A program made the position numbers and the translations under genes. Below are positions 42,204 through 50,215 of a DNA stretch of 64,000 bases, piece after piece; the stretch's first letter is position 1, and each line of letters begins with the position of its first letter. Origin of the DNA: Humitalea sp050632385 (lineage in GTDB: Bacteria > Pseudomonadota > Alphaproteobacteria > Acetobacterales > Acetobacteraceae); assembly GCF_050632385.1 (NCBI RefSeq), contig NZ_CP192599.1, positions 3,534,001-3,598,000 of the forward strand, written 5' to 3'. Below the pieces are notes generated by a model. The model did no database searches, was not told where the DNA came from, and worked only from the letters and a program-made list of their open reading frames with translations.

Positions 42204-43166
42204 CTATTCGCGCCAGGGGCGGCGTTGCCACAGGGCACGCAGCTTCACGTCATCCTCGTAGAAGACACGCTGCTGCTCCTCGCCGCTGAGCACGCGCAGT
42301 GGCAGCGACAGGCGATCGGCCTCGCGCAGCCAAGCAGGGTCGGCCAGAGCCTCGGCGAAGGCGGTGCGAAAGCGATCGCGCAGTTCGACCGGCAATCCAG
42401 GTGGGGCGATGATGCCGCGGGTCGATCCGGCGACGATGTCGATGCCCTGTTCGCGGAAGGTCGGCGTATCCGGCGCCATGTCGAGCCGTGCCGGGCTGGC
42501 CTGGCCAAGCATGCGCAGGCTGCCCTGGCGCACCATGCTGATGCCCTCGGCGACGTTGAAGGATCCGGCCGCGAGATCGCCGGCCAGCACCGCCGAGATG
42601 ATCGGCGGCGTGCCGGGATAGTTGATCGCGGTGAATTCGGTCGCCGTCGCTGCCTGCAGTGCCAGGATCAGCAGATGGTCGTCGCCGCCCATGCCGGCGC
42701 AGCCGAGGTTGAGCAGGCCGGGCTTCTGGCGCGCATCCGCCACCAGTTCGGCGACGCTGCGATAGGGGGATGCGGCGCGGACAAAGAGCCCACCGGGATC
42801 CTCCACGACATTCGCGATGAAGTTGAAGTCGCGCATGCGGTAGCGGACCTGGCGCTCGATCGGCAGGGTGATGAGGTTGGGCGTCTGCGCGGCGCCCAGG
42901 GTGTAGCCATCCGGCGCCGCCGCGAAGACCGCCTCGAAGGCCAATTGGCCGCCGGCCGAGGTGCGGTTCACCACGACCATCGTCGCGTTGTTCAGCCGCG
43001 GCGCCACGAAGGGGATGATGGCGCGGGTGTAGGTGTCCATGCCGCCGCCGGCGGGGCCGGAGACGATGATCTGGATCGGTCGATCCGGCCAGGCGGCGCG
43101 CGCGATGCGCGGCGCGGCCACGGTCGCTGCCAGCCCGAGTACGGCAAGGCTCCGCCGACGAAGCAT
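42204..43166 (-). CDS. Bug/TctC family substrate-binding protein
   Basis: 320-residue Bug protein, first gene of the LacI-controlled block. The leader RRRSLAVLGLAATVAAPRI is cleaved near ARAA. The mature protein has PDRPIQIIVSGPAGGGMD, VVNRTSAGGQLAFEA, CAGMGGDDHLLIL and TPTFREQGIDIVAGSTRG. Close similarity to the second copy downstream suggests related ligands. It is divergent from the LacI-type regulator gene across a 132-base gap with a candidate operator. Confidence 0.88.
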   Translation of the reverse strand: MLRRRSLAVLGLAATVAAPRIARAAWPDRPIQIIVSGPAGGGMDTYTRAIIPFVAPRLNNATMVVVNRTSAGGQLAFEAVFAAAPDGYTLGAAQTPNLITLPIERQVRYRMRDFNFIANVVEDPGGLFVRAASPYRSVAELVADARQKPGLLNLGCAGMGGDDHLLILALQAATATEFTAINYPGTPPIISAVLAGDLAAGSFNVAEGISMVRQGSLRMLGQASPARLDMAPDTPTFREQGIDIVAGSTRGIIAPPGLPVELRDRFRTAFAEALADPAWLREADRLSLPLRVLSGEEQQRVFYEDDVKLRALWQRRPWRE

Positions 43167-43208
43167 GCTTGGATCCTCCAGCGTGCCCCTGTTGCCGGGG
43201 CAGCCTCA

Positions 43209-43226
43209 TGATCAAACATTGGATCA
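43209..43226. promoter_or_regulatory. candidate LacI-type operator
   Basis: TGATCAA (43209-43215) and TTGGATCA (43219-43226) form an imperfect dyad around ACA in the divergent region between the Bug gene and the LacI-type regulator. It lacks the central CG common in LacI operators, so support is moderate at best. Confidence 0.35.
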
Positions 43227-43298
43227 ATCTAAATGACAAGCCCGGCACGCCCGAATCATCGGCATTGCCCGGTCGGCGGGTTCTGCTAGATCGATGCC

Positions 43299-44342
43299 AT
43301 GTCAGAGCGCCTTACGCTGATCGATGTCGCGCGGCATGCGCGCGTGTCGCGCGCCACGGTGTCGCTGGTCCTGCGCGACAGCCCGCTGGTCGCGGCGGCG
43401 ACCAAGGCCAAGGTTCGGCAATCCTTGGATGCGGTGGGCTATCTTTATAATCGCGGCGCCGCGACGATGCGTGCCACCGGCACCAAGACCATCGGCCTGC
43501 TGGTCAACCAGATCGACAACCCGTTCTTTTCCGAACTGACGGCCGGCGTCAGCGCGGCGCTGGATGCGGCGGGGTACATTGCTTTCCTGTCGGTCACGGA
43601 GGACGCCGTCGATCGCCAGGAACGCGCCATCCTGCGGCTGCGCGAGCATCGCGTTGACGGCCTGATCCTGTGCCCCGCCGTCGGGTCCACGCCCGAACAG
43701 ATCGCGCAGCTCGCGACGGTGGGCATGCCGGTCGTGCAGACCATGCGCTTCGTGCCGGGCAGCGCCGGTGACTACGTCGGCCCGGATAACGAGCCAGGCA
43801 TGGCCCTTCTGGCCGAGCACCTGATCGGCCTGGGGCATCGCCATTTCGCCTATGTCGGCGGTGGGCTGGTGCATTCGGCGAATCACCAGCGCATCGCGGG
43901 CGTGACCGGCGCGCTGCGGCGGCACGGCCTGCCCGACCCGGTGTTCCTGCGCAACGAGACGACGCGGCTGGGCGGCGTGGAGGCGGCGGCGCAGATCTGG
44001 GCGATGGAGAAGCGGCCAACGGCGGTGATCTGCGGCAATGATGTCACCGCCTTCGGCGCCATCATGGGGCTGCAGCAGCGCGGCCTGGTGATTGGCCGGG
44101 ACGTGGCGGTGACGGGCGTCGGCGACGTGCCCGAGGCCGCGGCGTGCCAACCGGGGCTCACGACCCTGGCGACCAACCCGCGCGCGATCGGGCAGGAGGC
44201 GGCGCGGCTGCTGCTTCGCCGCATTGCCGATCCCGCGGCGCCGGTGGAGCAGGTGGCGATGCCGGTGCGCATGGTCGTGCGTGCGTCCTGCGGAAGTCGG
44301 ATGGACCAATCCAGTCCTTCCCTCCGCATGACATCGGCCTGA
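43299..44342 (+). CDS. LacI family transcriptional regulator
   Basis: 347-residue LacI/PurR-type regulator. The N-terminal HTH is at residues 6-30 (TLIDVARHARVSRATVSLVL), followed by the hinge helix region (GYLYNRGAATMRA) and a periplasmic-binding-protein-like effector domain (TIGLLVNQIDNPFFSELTAG, VDGLILCP, AVTGVGDVPEAA). It is divergent from the Bug-hydratase-Bug-ICL block and probably regulates it. Confidence 0.9.
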   Translation: MSERLTLIDVARHARVSRATVSLVLRDSPLVAAATKAKVRQSLDAVGYLYNRGAATMRATGTKTIGLLVNQIDNPFFSELTAGVSAALDAAGYIAFLSVTEDAVDRQERAILRLREHRVDGLILCPAVGSTPEQIAQLATVGMPVVQTMRFVPGSAGDYVGPDNEPGMALLAEHLIGLGHRHFAYVGGGLVHSANHQRIAGVTGALRRHGLPDPVFLRNETTRLGGVEAAAQIWAMEKRPTAVICGNDVTAFGAIMGLQQRGLVIGRDVAVTGVGDVPEAAACQPGLTTLATNPRAIGQEAARLLLRRIADPAAPVEQVAMPVRMVVRASCGSRMDQSSPSLRMTSA

Positions 44343-44428
44343 GCGGCGTTCACGCTGGTGGCGGATCACCGCCTGCCGTTTCTCTCCGCCCAGGATCGGG
44401 CGGCGGATCCATTGAGAAGTCCCCCTTG

Positions 44429-44449
44429 ATGCATTGATGGTCTATGCAT
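44429..44449. promoter_or_regulatory. PadR-type operator, copy 1
   Basis: ATGCAT (44429-44434), nine bases TGATGGTCT, ATGCAT (44444-44449). The dyad overlaps a candidate promoter for the PadR gene: TTGATG at 44426 and TACATC 17 bases later, which would start transcription at or near the ATG at 44461. The same layout recurs before the flavoprotein gene. Confidence 0.65.
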
Positions 44450-44460
44450 ACATCTCGCGC

Positions 44461-44877
44461 ATGACCGCACCCCGCCCCCTCGCCCCGCCCCGCGTGGATT
44501 TCGCCTCCCGCGACTACTGGGCGGGCACCATCAAGATGGGCCTCTCCAAATTCTTCATCCTGCGCGTCCTGCACGACGGGCCGATGCATGGGTATGAGGT
44601 CGCCCGGGCGGTGGAACACACCACGGGCGGCTGCTGCTCCCCAACAGAGGGCACCATCTATCCTGTGCTCCGAGAGTTCGAGGCCGGCGGCTTCGTCACC
44701 GCGACGGAGGAGGTGGTCCAGGGCCGCCAGCGCCGCGTCTATGCGCTGACCGACGCCGGGCGCGCCGCCTTCCGCGTGGCGCTGCGCGCCTGGATGGACG
44801 CGACCGCCGCCCTGCAGGACACGGGCCGCGCCTTTGCCGCCGCCGATCGCGCCAAGACAGCCAAGGGCTGCTGCTGA
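44461..44877 (+). CDS. PadR family transcriptional regulator with two cysteine pairs
   Basis: 138-residue PadR-type winged-helix regulator (FFILRVLHDGPMHGYEVARAV, SPTEGTIYPVLREFEAGG, RRVYALTDAGRAAF). It carries two vicinal cysteine pairs: Cys58-Cys59, just before the helix that reads the DNA, and Cys137-Cys138 as the last two residues. This suggests direct sensing of a soft metal, metalloid or thiol-reactive compound. The ATG at 44461 has no ribosome site; a leaderless transcript is likely. Upstream in-frame ATG/TTG codons fall within the operator and are less likely starts. It probably represses itself and the flavoprotein gene. Confidence 0.85.
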   Translation: MTAPRPLAPPRVDFASRDYWAGTIKMGLSKFFILRVLHDGPMHGYEVARAVEHTTGGCCSPTEGTIYPVLREFEAGGFVTATEEVVQGRQRRVYALTDAGRAAFRVALRAWMDATAALQDTGRAFAAADRAKTAKGCC

Positions 44878-44909
44878 TGCCAGCCCAGCGGCGGCCTCGC
44901 TTTGCCCAA

Positions 44910-44930
44910 ATACATCAACCGTCTATGCAT
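44910..44930. promoter_or_regulatory. PadR-type operator, copy 2
   Basis: ATACAT (44910-44915), nine bases CAACCGTCT, ATGCAT (44925-44930). It matches copy 1 in arm sequence, spacing and the last four spacer bases (GTCT on the right side), and sits 14 bases before the flavoprotein start codon. Confidence 0.65.
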
Positions 44931-44944
44931 CAGGGAGCATCATC

Positions 44945-46363
44945 ATGACCCCTCGCCCGCTTCCGGTCGCGATCGTCGGCGCCGGCCCCATCGGCCTTGC
45001 CGCGGCCGCACATCTTCTCGCCCGCGGATTGGAACCTCTGGTGCTTGAGGCTGGGCCCGAGGTCGGCCACGCCGTCAGCGCCTGGGGCCACGTCCGGATG
45101 TTCTCGCCCTGGCGCTACAACATCGATACCGCCGCGCGTGGTTTGCTGGAGGCGGCGGGCTGGGTCGCGCCCACGGCCGGCGCCTACCCGACCGGGGCGG
45201 AGCTGGTGGCCCAGTACCTCGCCCCGCTCGCCGCCACGGCCGCATTGCGCGACCGCATCCGCACCGGCGCCAGGGTCGTCGGGATCGCCCGCCGCGACCA
45301 CGGCCGGCTGCACGATGGCCAGGGACGCGACGCAGCGCCCTTCATCCTGCACATCGCCACCGCCGATGGCGCCATGGCGGCGATCGAGGCCGCGGCGGTG
45401 ATCGATTGCGCCGGCACCTGGCACGCCCCCAATCCCGCCGGTGCCCATGGCATCCCCGCCTTGGGTGAGGCAGCGCAGTCAGAACGGATCGCCTATGGCA
45501 TTCCGCCGGTCCTGGGTGCCGCCCGCGCCACCTATGCCGGGGCGACCACCCTGGTCGTCGGCGGCGGCCATTCCGCCATGAATGCCGTGCTGGACCTGGT
45601 CACGCTGGCGAAGGCCGCGCCGGGCACACGCATCCTCTGGGCCTTTCGCCGGCCGCTTGGCGCAGTGAATTTCGGTGGCGGCGCGGGCGATGCGCTGTCG
45701 GAACGTGGCGCACTCGGCACCCGGGCCCAGGCGCTGGTGGAAAGCGGCGCCGTCACCGCGCTGGCCCCCTTCCTGATCGACCGCATCGCGGCCGATGGCG
45801 GGGGCCTTGCCATCTGCGGCCGACAGGGCGGTCGCGCCACCATGGTCAAGGCCGACCGCATCATCGTCGCCGCCGGCTTCCGGCCGGACCTGTCCTACCT
45901 GCGGGAGATCCGGCTCGGCCTGGACCCGGCGGTGGAGGCGACCCCGGCCCTGGCGCCCCTGATCGACCCGAACCTGCATTCCTGCGGCACCGTCCGCCCG
46001 CATGGCGAGGCGGAGCTGCGGCACCCGGAGGCCGGCTTCTGGATAGCCGGCATCAAGAGCTATGGGCGCGCACCGACCTTCCTGATGGCCACCGGCCATG
46101 AACAGGTGCGCAGCATCGCCGCGGCGCTGGCGGGTGACTGGACGGCCGCGCGCGAGGTCCATCTGGACCTGCCTGAGACCGGCGTCTGTTCGAGCGACCG
46201 GCCGGCGCCCGGCGCCGAGGCGACGGCATGCTGCACGGACACGACGCCGCAAGGCGCCTGCTGCCCGCCAAAGCCCGCACTTGCCGCCGCGGCGCCGTGC
46301 TGCGGCCCCGTCGCGACGCCACCCACGCCAGCGAAGGGGTGCTGCGGCCAAGGCGGCGGATGA
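44945..46363 (+). CDS. FAD/NAD(P)-binding flavoprotein with cysteine-pair-rich C-terminal tail
   Basis: 472-residue flavoprotein oxidoreductase. The FAD-binding Rossmann motif is at the N-terminus (VAIVGAGPIGLAAAAHLLA), a second dinucleotide motif is near residue 200 (TLVVGGGHSAMNAV), and FWIAGIKSYGRAPTFL is a late conserved-looking segment. After residue 410 a proline/alanine-rich tail carries Cys415 and four CC pairs at 429-430, 439-440, 452-453 and 466-467, ending KGCCGQGGG. Such a tail could bind arsenite, Hg, Cu or another thiophilic species. AGGGAG lies seven bases before the ATG. It shares an operator with the PadR gene. I do not recognise a characterised homologue. Confidence 0.8.
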   Translation: MTPRPLPVAIVGAGPIGLAAAAHLLARGLEPLVLEAGPEVGHAVSAWGHVRMFSPWRYNIDTAARGLLEAAGWVAPTAGAYPTGAELVAQYLAPLAATAALRDRIRTGARVVGIARRDHGRLHDGQGRDAAPFILHIATADGAMAAIEAAAVIDCAGTWHAPNPAGAHGIPALGEAAQSERIAYGIPPVLGAARATYAGATTLVVGGGHSAMNAVLDLVTLAKAAPGTRILWAFRRPLGAVNFGGGAGDALSERGALGTRAQALVESGAVTALAPFLIDRIAADGGGLAICGRQGGRATMVKADRIIVAAGFRPDLSYLREIRLGLDPAVEATPALAPLIDPNLHSCGTVRPHGEAELRHPEAGFWIAGIKSYGRAPTFLMATGHEQVRSIAAALAGDWTAAREVHLDLPETGVCSSDRPAPGAEATACCTDTTPQGACCPPKPALAAAAPCCGPVATPPTPAKGCCGQGGG

Positions 46364-46387
46364 GCGGGACGCTGGCCGGCCGCCCCG

Positions 46388-47599
46388 TCAGCGCTGCCGG
46401 CCAAGCCGGCGTAGAACGAGCAGCCCGATCAGCGTGACGATCGCGAGGTGGCCGAAGCCAAGGCTCCAGCCCAAGGCGCCGTTGCCGGCCACATCCAGCG
46501 CCACGCCGACCCCGAGCGGTCCCAGGAAGCCCCCGGCGTAGCCGCACATGCTGTGCAGCCCCATGGTCGCCCCGCGCCGCCCCTCGGCCGCGGCCTGCAC
46601 CGTGCCTGCCGTCAGCGCCGAACTGTCCAGGTAGATGGCGGCATTCCACAACACCACGCAAAGCGCCGCCAAAGGTGCCGAGACCATGCCCGACCAGCCG
46701 GTGAGGAGTGCCAGGGTGGCGGCCGCCCCCATCGCCCAGGCGACGACCCGCGCGCGGCCAAAGCGCTGCGCCGTCTCGTTCCCGCACACGGACACCGCGA
46801 TGCCCACCAGGCCGGCCACCGTGAACAGCGCGGTCGGCCCGGGCAGCCAGGCCGGGGCCCCGTGCCACGCGATGGTGACGGCGAGGAAGGTGACCGCCCA
46901 GGCGCGTAGCGCCGCCAATTCCCAGGTATGGACCGTGTAGCCGACGATCCAGGCCATGGCGGCGCGGTTGCGCAAGACCGGCCGGAAATCCAGCAGCGCG
47001 GCGGGCGGTGCGGCATGCAGCGTGGCATGCCTGGGGGGTTGTGGCCCATCGGCCTGCATCACCACGGCGCCGATCACGCCGGCCATCAGGGCCGCCACGC
47101 CGCCGAACAGAAAGGGGGCGATGGGCCCCGCCAGCGCGTCCAGGCCACCCGCCACCGCGAAGGAGGCCGCCCCCGCAATACCCACGCCCGCAGCGTGCCA
47201 GGTGATCGCCCGCGACTGCGCCTGGCCTTCCAGCCGGTCCGCGATCGCCTTCAAGCCCGGCATGTAGCAGCCGGCCCACCCGATCCCGGCGATGGCCCGC
47301 AGCGCCAGGGCGCCCCAGAACCCGTCCGCCAACAAGGCGAAGCCGAGGTGGGAAGCGGCCGTCAGCCCGGCACCGACCAGATAGACGCGCCGCGCCGGCA
47401 ACCGATCGGTCAGCGACACCAGGACCGGCACGGCGACGACATAGGCCGCGAAGAAAGCGCCGATCAGCCACCCCGCCTGGGTCGCCGAAAGCGACCAGCG
47501 CGCGATGAAGCCCGGAAGCAGCGCCGGCAGGGTGAAGGCGCCGATCTGCGCCAGCACTTGTGCGACAACGATGGCGGCGACGAAGCGGGTGACGGTCAA
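46388..47599 (-). CDS. MFS transporter
   Basis: 403-residue major facilitator with 12 predicted membrane segments. Motif-A-like region VSLTDRLPARRVYLVGAGL follows helix 2, and GIGWAGCYMPGLKAIADRLEG marks helices 4-5. It resembles cyanate/nitrate- or drug-type exporters without clear specificity. The only possible start is TTG at 47599, because an in-frame stop lies upstream and no ATG or GTG is available nearby. It converges on the flavoprotein gene with 24 bases between stops. A partnership in export is possible, but no copy of the PadR operator lies upstream. Confidence 0.8.
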   Translation of the reverse strand: MTVTRFVAAIVVAQVLAQIGAFTLPALLPGFIARWSLSATQAGWLIGAFFAAYVVAVPVLVSLTDRLPARRVYLVGAGLTAASHLGFALLADGFWGALALRAIAGIGWAGCYMPGLKAIADRLEGQAQSRAITWHAAGVGIAGAASFAVAGGLDALAGPIAPFLFGGVAALMAGVIGAVVMQADGPQPPRHATLHAAPPAALLDFRPVLRNRAAMAWIVGYTVHTWELAALRAWAVTFLAVTIAWHGAPAWLPGPTALFTVAGLVGIAVSVCGNETAQRFGRARVVAWAMGAAATLALLTGWSGMVSAPLAALCVVLWNAAIYLDSSALTAGTVQAAAEGRRGATMGLHSMCGYAGGFLGPLGVGVALDVAGNGALGWSLGFGHLAIVTLIGLLVLRRLGRQR

Positions 47600-47765
47600 G
47601 GGTAGGTCATGCTGGGCATGGCATCAGGTTAGCCCCGCATCGTGGTGCCTGGGCAGACCGCGGGCCAATGATCTGCCCAGAGGGTGCCACGAACACTGAC
47701 GAGGGATCCTTCGCCCGGGCAACTGGTTGGGGGCACCCCAAAAAAGAGTGTTTGGTCCCGGAGAG

Positions 47766-48014
47766 TCGTGGCGCTACTTCGACCTGCGAGGGCGAGGAAG
47801 CGTACCAATTCGTCGACACAACCTGCGGTAGGCCGACTTCGCTGAACACTGGAACATTCGGCAGCACCGGCGATCGTTCGGTCCCCATCACACCGAGAAC
47901 TCGATATTCGTCTCTCTGATGTGCTGCGATGACTGGCTGAAGGTCCGCGCAGACCAAGTCCAACTCGCCGCCCATGAGATCGACCAAGGCTGGTGCGCCC
48001 CGTCCACAAACGTA
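47766..48014 (-). pseudogene. fragment of a Bug/TctC substrate-binding protein
   Basis: About 83 codons match only the middle and later part of Bug proteins: GRGAPALVDLMGGELDLV, then SPVLPNVPVFSEVGLP and a STNWYASSPSQ stretch. The exported N-terminus and the last quarter are absent. The open frame continues on both sides without similarity. The 5' truncation point is about 20 bases from the truncation of the divergent IclR fragment. Confidence 0.6.
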
Positions 48015-48036
48015 CTGCGAACGCCAACCGGCTTGC

Positions 48037-48489
48037 GGCATCCCGTCGGTGCAGATCGGACGCGCCTCGGTCGGCAAGGCACTTCTGATGATTCATGGCG
48101 ACGCGGAAGTCGGGCGCATACTTCGCCGCGCGAATACGGAAGAGACCAATCCCGACATGCGCGTTTCGGTGGCGAAGGTACGTGCCGATCTGAAGGAAAG
48201 CCGGGAACGGGGATGGACGGAGAGCAGGGGAGCCGTCCTCGCACGCTCCAACACCTTTGCGATGCCGATGCCCAGCATGCCGAACCACCCGCCACTCGTC
48301 ATCGGAATAGGGACAACGGTCGTTGAGTCAGACCAGCGGCGCCCGGACATCGTGGCCGCGCTGAAGGCATTTTGTGAGTCCATTGCTTTCGACATCGCGA
48401 GCCAGGTTTACATTGCCGATGATGGAGCCGTCTTGCTGCGGGAATGGACGGAGGTGGTTGATCAGCCAATAGCGGCCATGAGGCGGTAG
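48037..48489 (+). pseudogene. C-terminal fragment of an IclR family regulator
   Basis: The frame matches the effector domain of IclR regulators: GRASVGKALLMIHG corresponds to the usual ASxxGKALLA, followed by VSVAKVRADLKESRERGW, SNTFAMPMPSM and PDIVAALKAFCESI. The N-terminal winged-helix half is missing, and the last 30 residues do not fit the family. It faces away from the Bug fragment, as an intact regulator and transporter pair would. Not expected to be functional. Confidence 0.55.
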
Positions 48490-48536
48490 ACGCGGCGCGT
48501 GTTGATCGGGACGGGGATGTTGATCAGGCGCCCGCC

Positions 48537-48680
48537 TTGGCCCTGCACCTTCGCATGGCGGAGGGCACGCTTTGCCATGCAGCTCAGCCGTTGATGGCGT
48601 GGTGCTTTGGTAATGCGAAAATCGAGCCGAAGGGCAACGCACCGCTGAACACGAAGCAGGCGAGCGGCACGGACGCCGCC
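48537..48680 (+). pseudogene. remnant of a phage terminase large subunit (C-terminal end)
   Basis: About 48 codons read AEGTLCHAAQPLMAWCFGN and then AKIEPKGNAPLNTKQASG. This matches the C-terminal nuclease-side segment of phage terminase large subunits, typically written GNARVEPKGNA and TKQASG. The frame diverges afterwards, overlapping the end of the next gene on the opposite strand. No other phage genes are visible. Confidence 0.5.
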
Positions 48681-48694
48681 ACGTGGCGCGGCGG

Positions 48695-49318
48695 TCAGGC
48701 CGTCCGGCGAAACGTGAAGCGTTTGCTGAATGTCGCGGCGTCGCCGAACTTTCGGTCCAACCGGCGGAACAGAAAATGCGCTGACACTACGGCCGCGGTG
48801 ACCGCGATCACATGCGGCAGCGTGATCCTGTCAAAGAAATCAACCTGTGCACCGTAGCGGCCGGCGCCGTTGAAGGCAAAGGCGATCACATGCGCCACAA
48901 ACCCCACGACCAGCAGGCGCGCGCCATGGCGCAGCCGGCGATACCACCGGTGCTGCTCCAATACGCGTTCCAGCTTGAGGCCGAGCACGAAGATGAAGAA
49001 GCCGGGCAGCAAGACGACCATGATCATGACCCAGAAGCCGACGTTGTCTGGCAGCACGCCAGCGATCAGCGAGGTGCCGACCAGCGTCAGGATGCCAGCC
49101 AAAGGGAAGATGCAGGTGCCGATCGCCAAGGCCGGGATCGAAGCCAGCATCAACGGGATCAGTGCCACCATGGCGCCACCGCCACCGCCGGCTGCGCCAG
49201 CACCTGACCGGCTCGCCGCACCGGCGTTGTAAGCCGCTAAGTCGGTGGTCGAGTTGCCAGTATAGAGGCCGCCGGCAGCACCGGCATTATATGAGCTCAT
49301 CTCGCTTTCGACGCTCAT
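48695..49318 (-). CDS. membrane protein of unknown function with repeated YNAGAA motif
   Basis: 207-residue protein. The N-terminal 50 residues are glycine- and alanine-rich with two copies of a YNAGAA segment and a run of five glycines. They are followed by four membrane helices (for example MVALIPLMLASIPALAIG, GFWVMIMVVLLPGFFIFVLGL, VVGFVAHVIAFAF, HVIAVTAAVVSAHFLF) joined by basic loops. I do not recognise a family. The ATG at 49318 is chosen; a longer N-terminus is possible. It lies alone among gene remnants, so its origin may be foreign. Confidence 0.6.
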   Translation of the reverse strand: MSVESEMSSYNAGAAGGLYTGNSTTDLAAYNAGAASRSGAGAAGGGGGAMVALIPLMLASIPALAIGTCIFPLAGILTLVGTSLIAGVLPDNVGFWVMIMVVLLPGFFIFVLGLKLERVLEQHRWYRRLRHGARLLVVGFVAHVIAFAFNGAGRYGAQVDFFDRITLPHVIAVTAAVVSAHFLFRRLDRKFGDAATFSKRFTFRRTA

Positions 49319-49979
49319 GGTCCGCAACTTCCCCTGGTCGGGAGACAGCCTAAACACCACCAGCCGCGCAGCCAATCATTTCTTCGACGGTTCGGCCGAT
49401 TGCGCGCGCTTGAGGGAGCGGAATTCGAGGGCCGCACGTCGCTCTCGCGCCCATGCCCTGGCGTCTACCCGCTGGATGCGGCGACCTCTCGGATATGCGC
49501 GATGACTTGACACGTGGCCGCCCCGCTTTTCGGGGGGGCCGCTGGCACCCACCACATCTGGCTCGGCACGGAAAGGCGGCCCGCTCGCCCTCCACGGCCT
49601 GAGCGCGGTCGTCGGTTGCCAGCCCCCTGACGTGCTTCGGCAAGGCCGTCGGACCACTTATGGCCCGGAAATGACTGCGCTCATCGGTCTCGTATCGGTC
49701 GCGCGAGGCGGCTGAGGTGATGGGCCACAGGTCCGCCGTCTCGGTCCCCCTCGGCGGGATCCGCGGACACGGCCTCTCCAGCCGCCGCGAGGATGTCCGG
49801 CGCCGCCTGCACTGCGGCGAGCGCATCACGCAGCAGCGCCTGGTCTCTGGTCGCGTTCTCCGCGATGCGATTGCTGAAGAAGCTGCTGGCGGACTCCATG
49901 CTCGACGTTTCGACGCTGTGGGAGATGTCGGCAAAAAACTTCTGACGCGTGGCTCACGGCACAATGCCGTGACCTGGAC
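49319..49979. other. 660-base stretch without a convincing gene
   Basis: No frame in this stretch has both a plausible start and recognisable similarity. A short minus-strand frame (about 49681-49899) begins MESASSFFSNRIAENATRD and is helical with faint phasin-like character, but is too short and isolated to call. Codon usage is less regular than in the neighbouring genes, consistent with decayed DNA. Confidence 0.5.
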
Positions 49980-49980
49980 G

Positions 49981-50136
49981 ATCCGGGAGAAAGACTATTC
50001 GCAACATCGCGCCTGCGGCTTGGCAGGCATGGCGCCGCGGATCATCGAAACACGAAGGACGGACGACAACATCGAACGCCCCCACACGAGCCTGAACGGG
50101 CTTACCCCCAACGCCTTCGCAGCACGCCCCAGACAG
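49981..50136 (+). mobile_element. internally deleted IS3-family transposase (OrfB) remnant
   Basis: A frame reads SQHRACGLAGMAPRI, matching the start of IS3-family OrfB (IS407-like, SxRRACxLxG). It then jumps directly to DDNIERPHTSLNGLTPNAFA, the well-known C-terminal end of these transposases (NxERPHSSLGxLTP). Roughly 200 central residues, including the DDE core, are missing. No terminal inverted repeats could be identified. Confidence 0.65.
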
Positions 50137-50215
50137 GGGGCAGGGTCATGTGCAAGCCGCAAGTGTGCGCGAACGACCTACGAAACTCCGGATAGGCGTC
50201 CGTATATTCACAAAA

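Noticed and set aside
46388..47650. MFS gene as a certain member of the PadR system
   Set aside because: It is convergent, uses a TTG start and has no ATRCAT-N9-ATGCAT site upstream, so membership is only a possibility.
48462..48545. Minus-strand segment reading INTRRVYRLM, similar to a short IS3-transposase motif
   Set aside because: Fewer than 30 residues match, the pattern is simple, and a stop follows directly. Too little to call an element, although the neighbourhood does contain other remnants.
49681..49899. Short minus-strand frame with a helical, faintly phasin-like start
   Set aside because: Only 72 residues, no ribosome site, no clear family motif and irregular surroundings.
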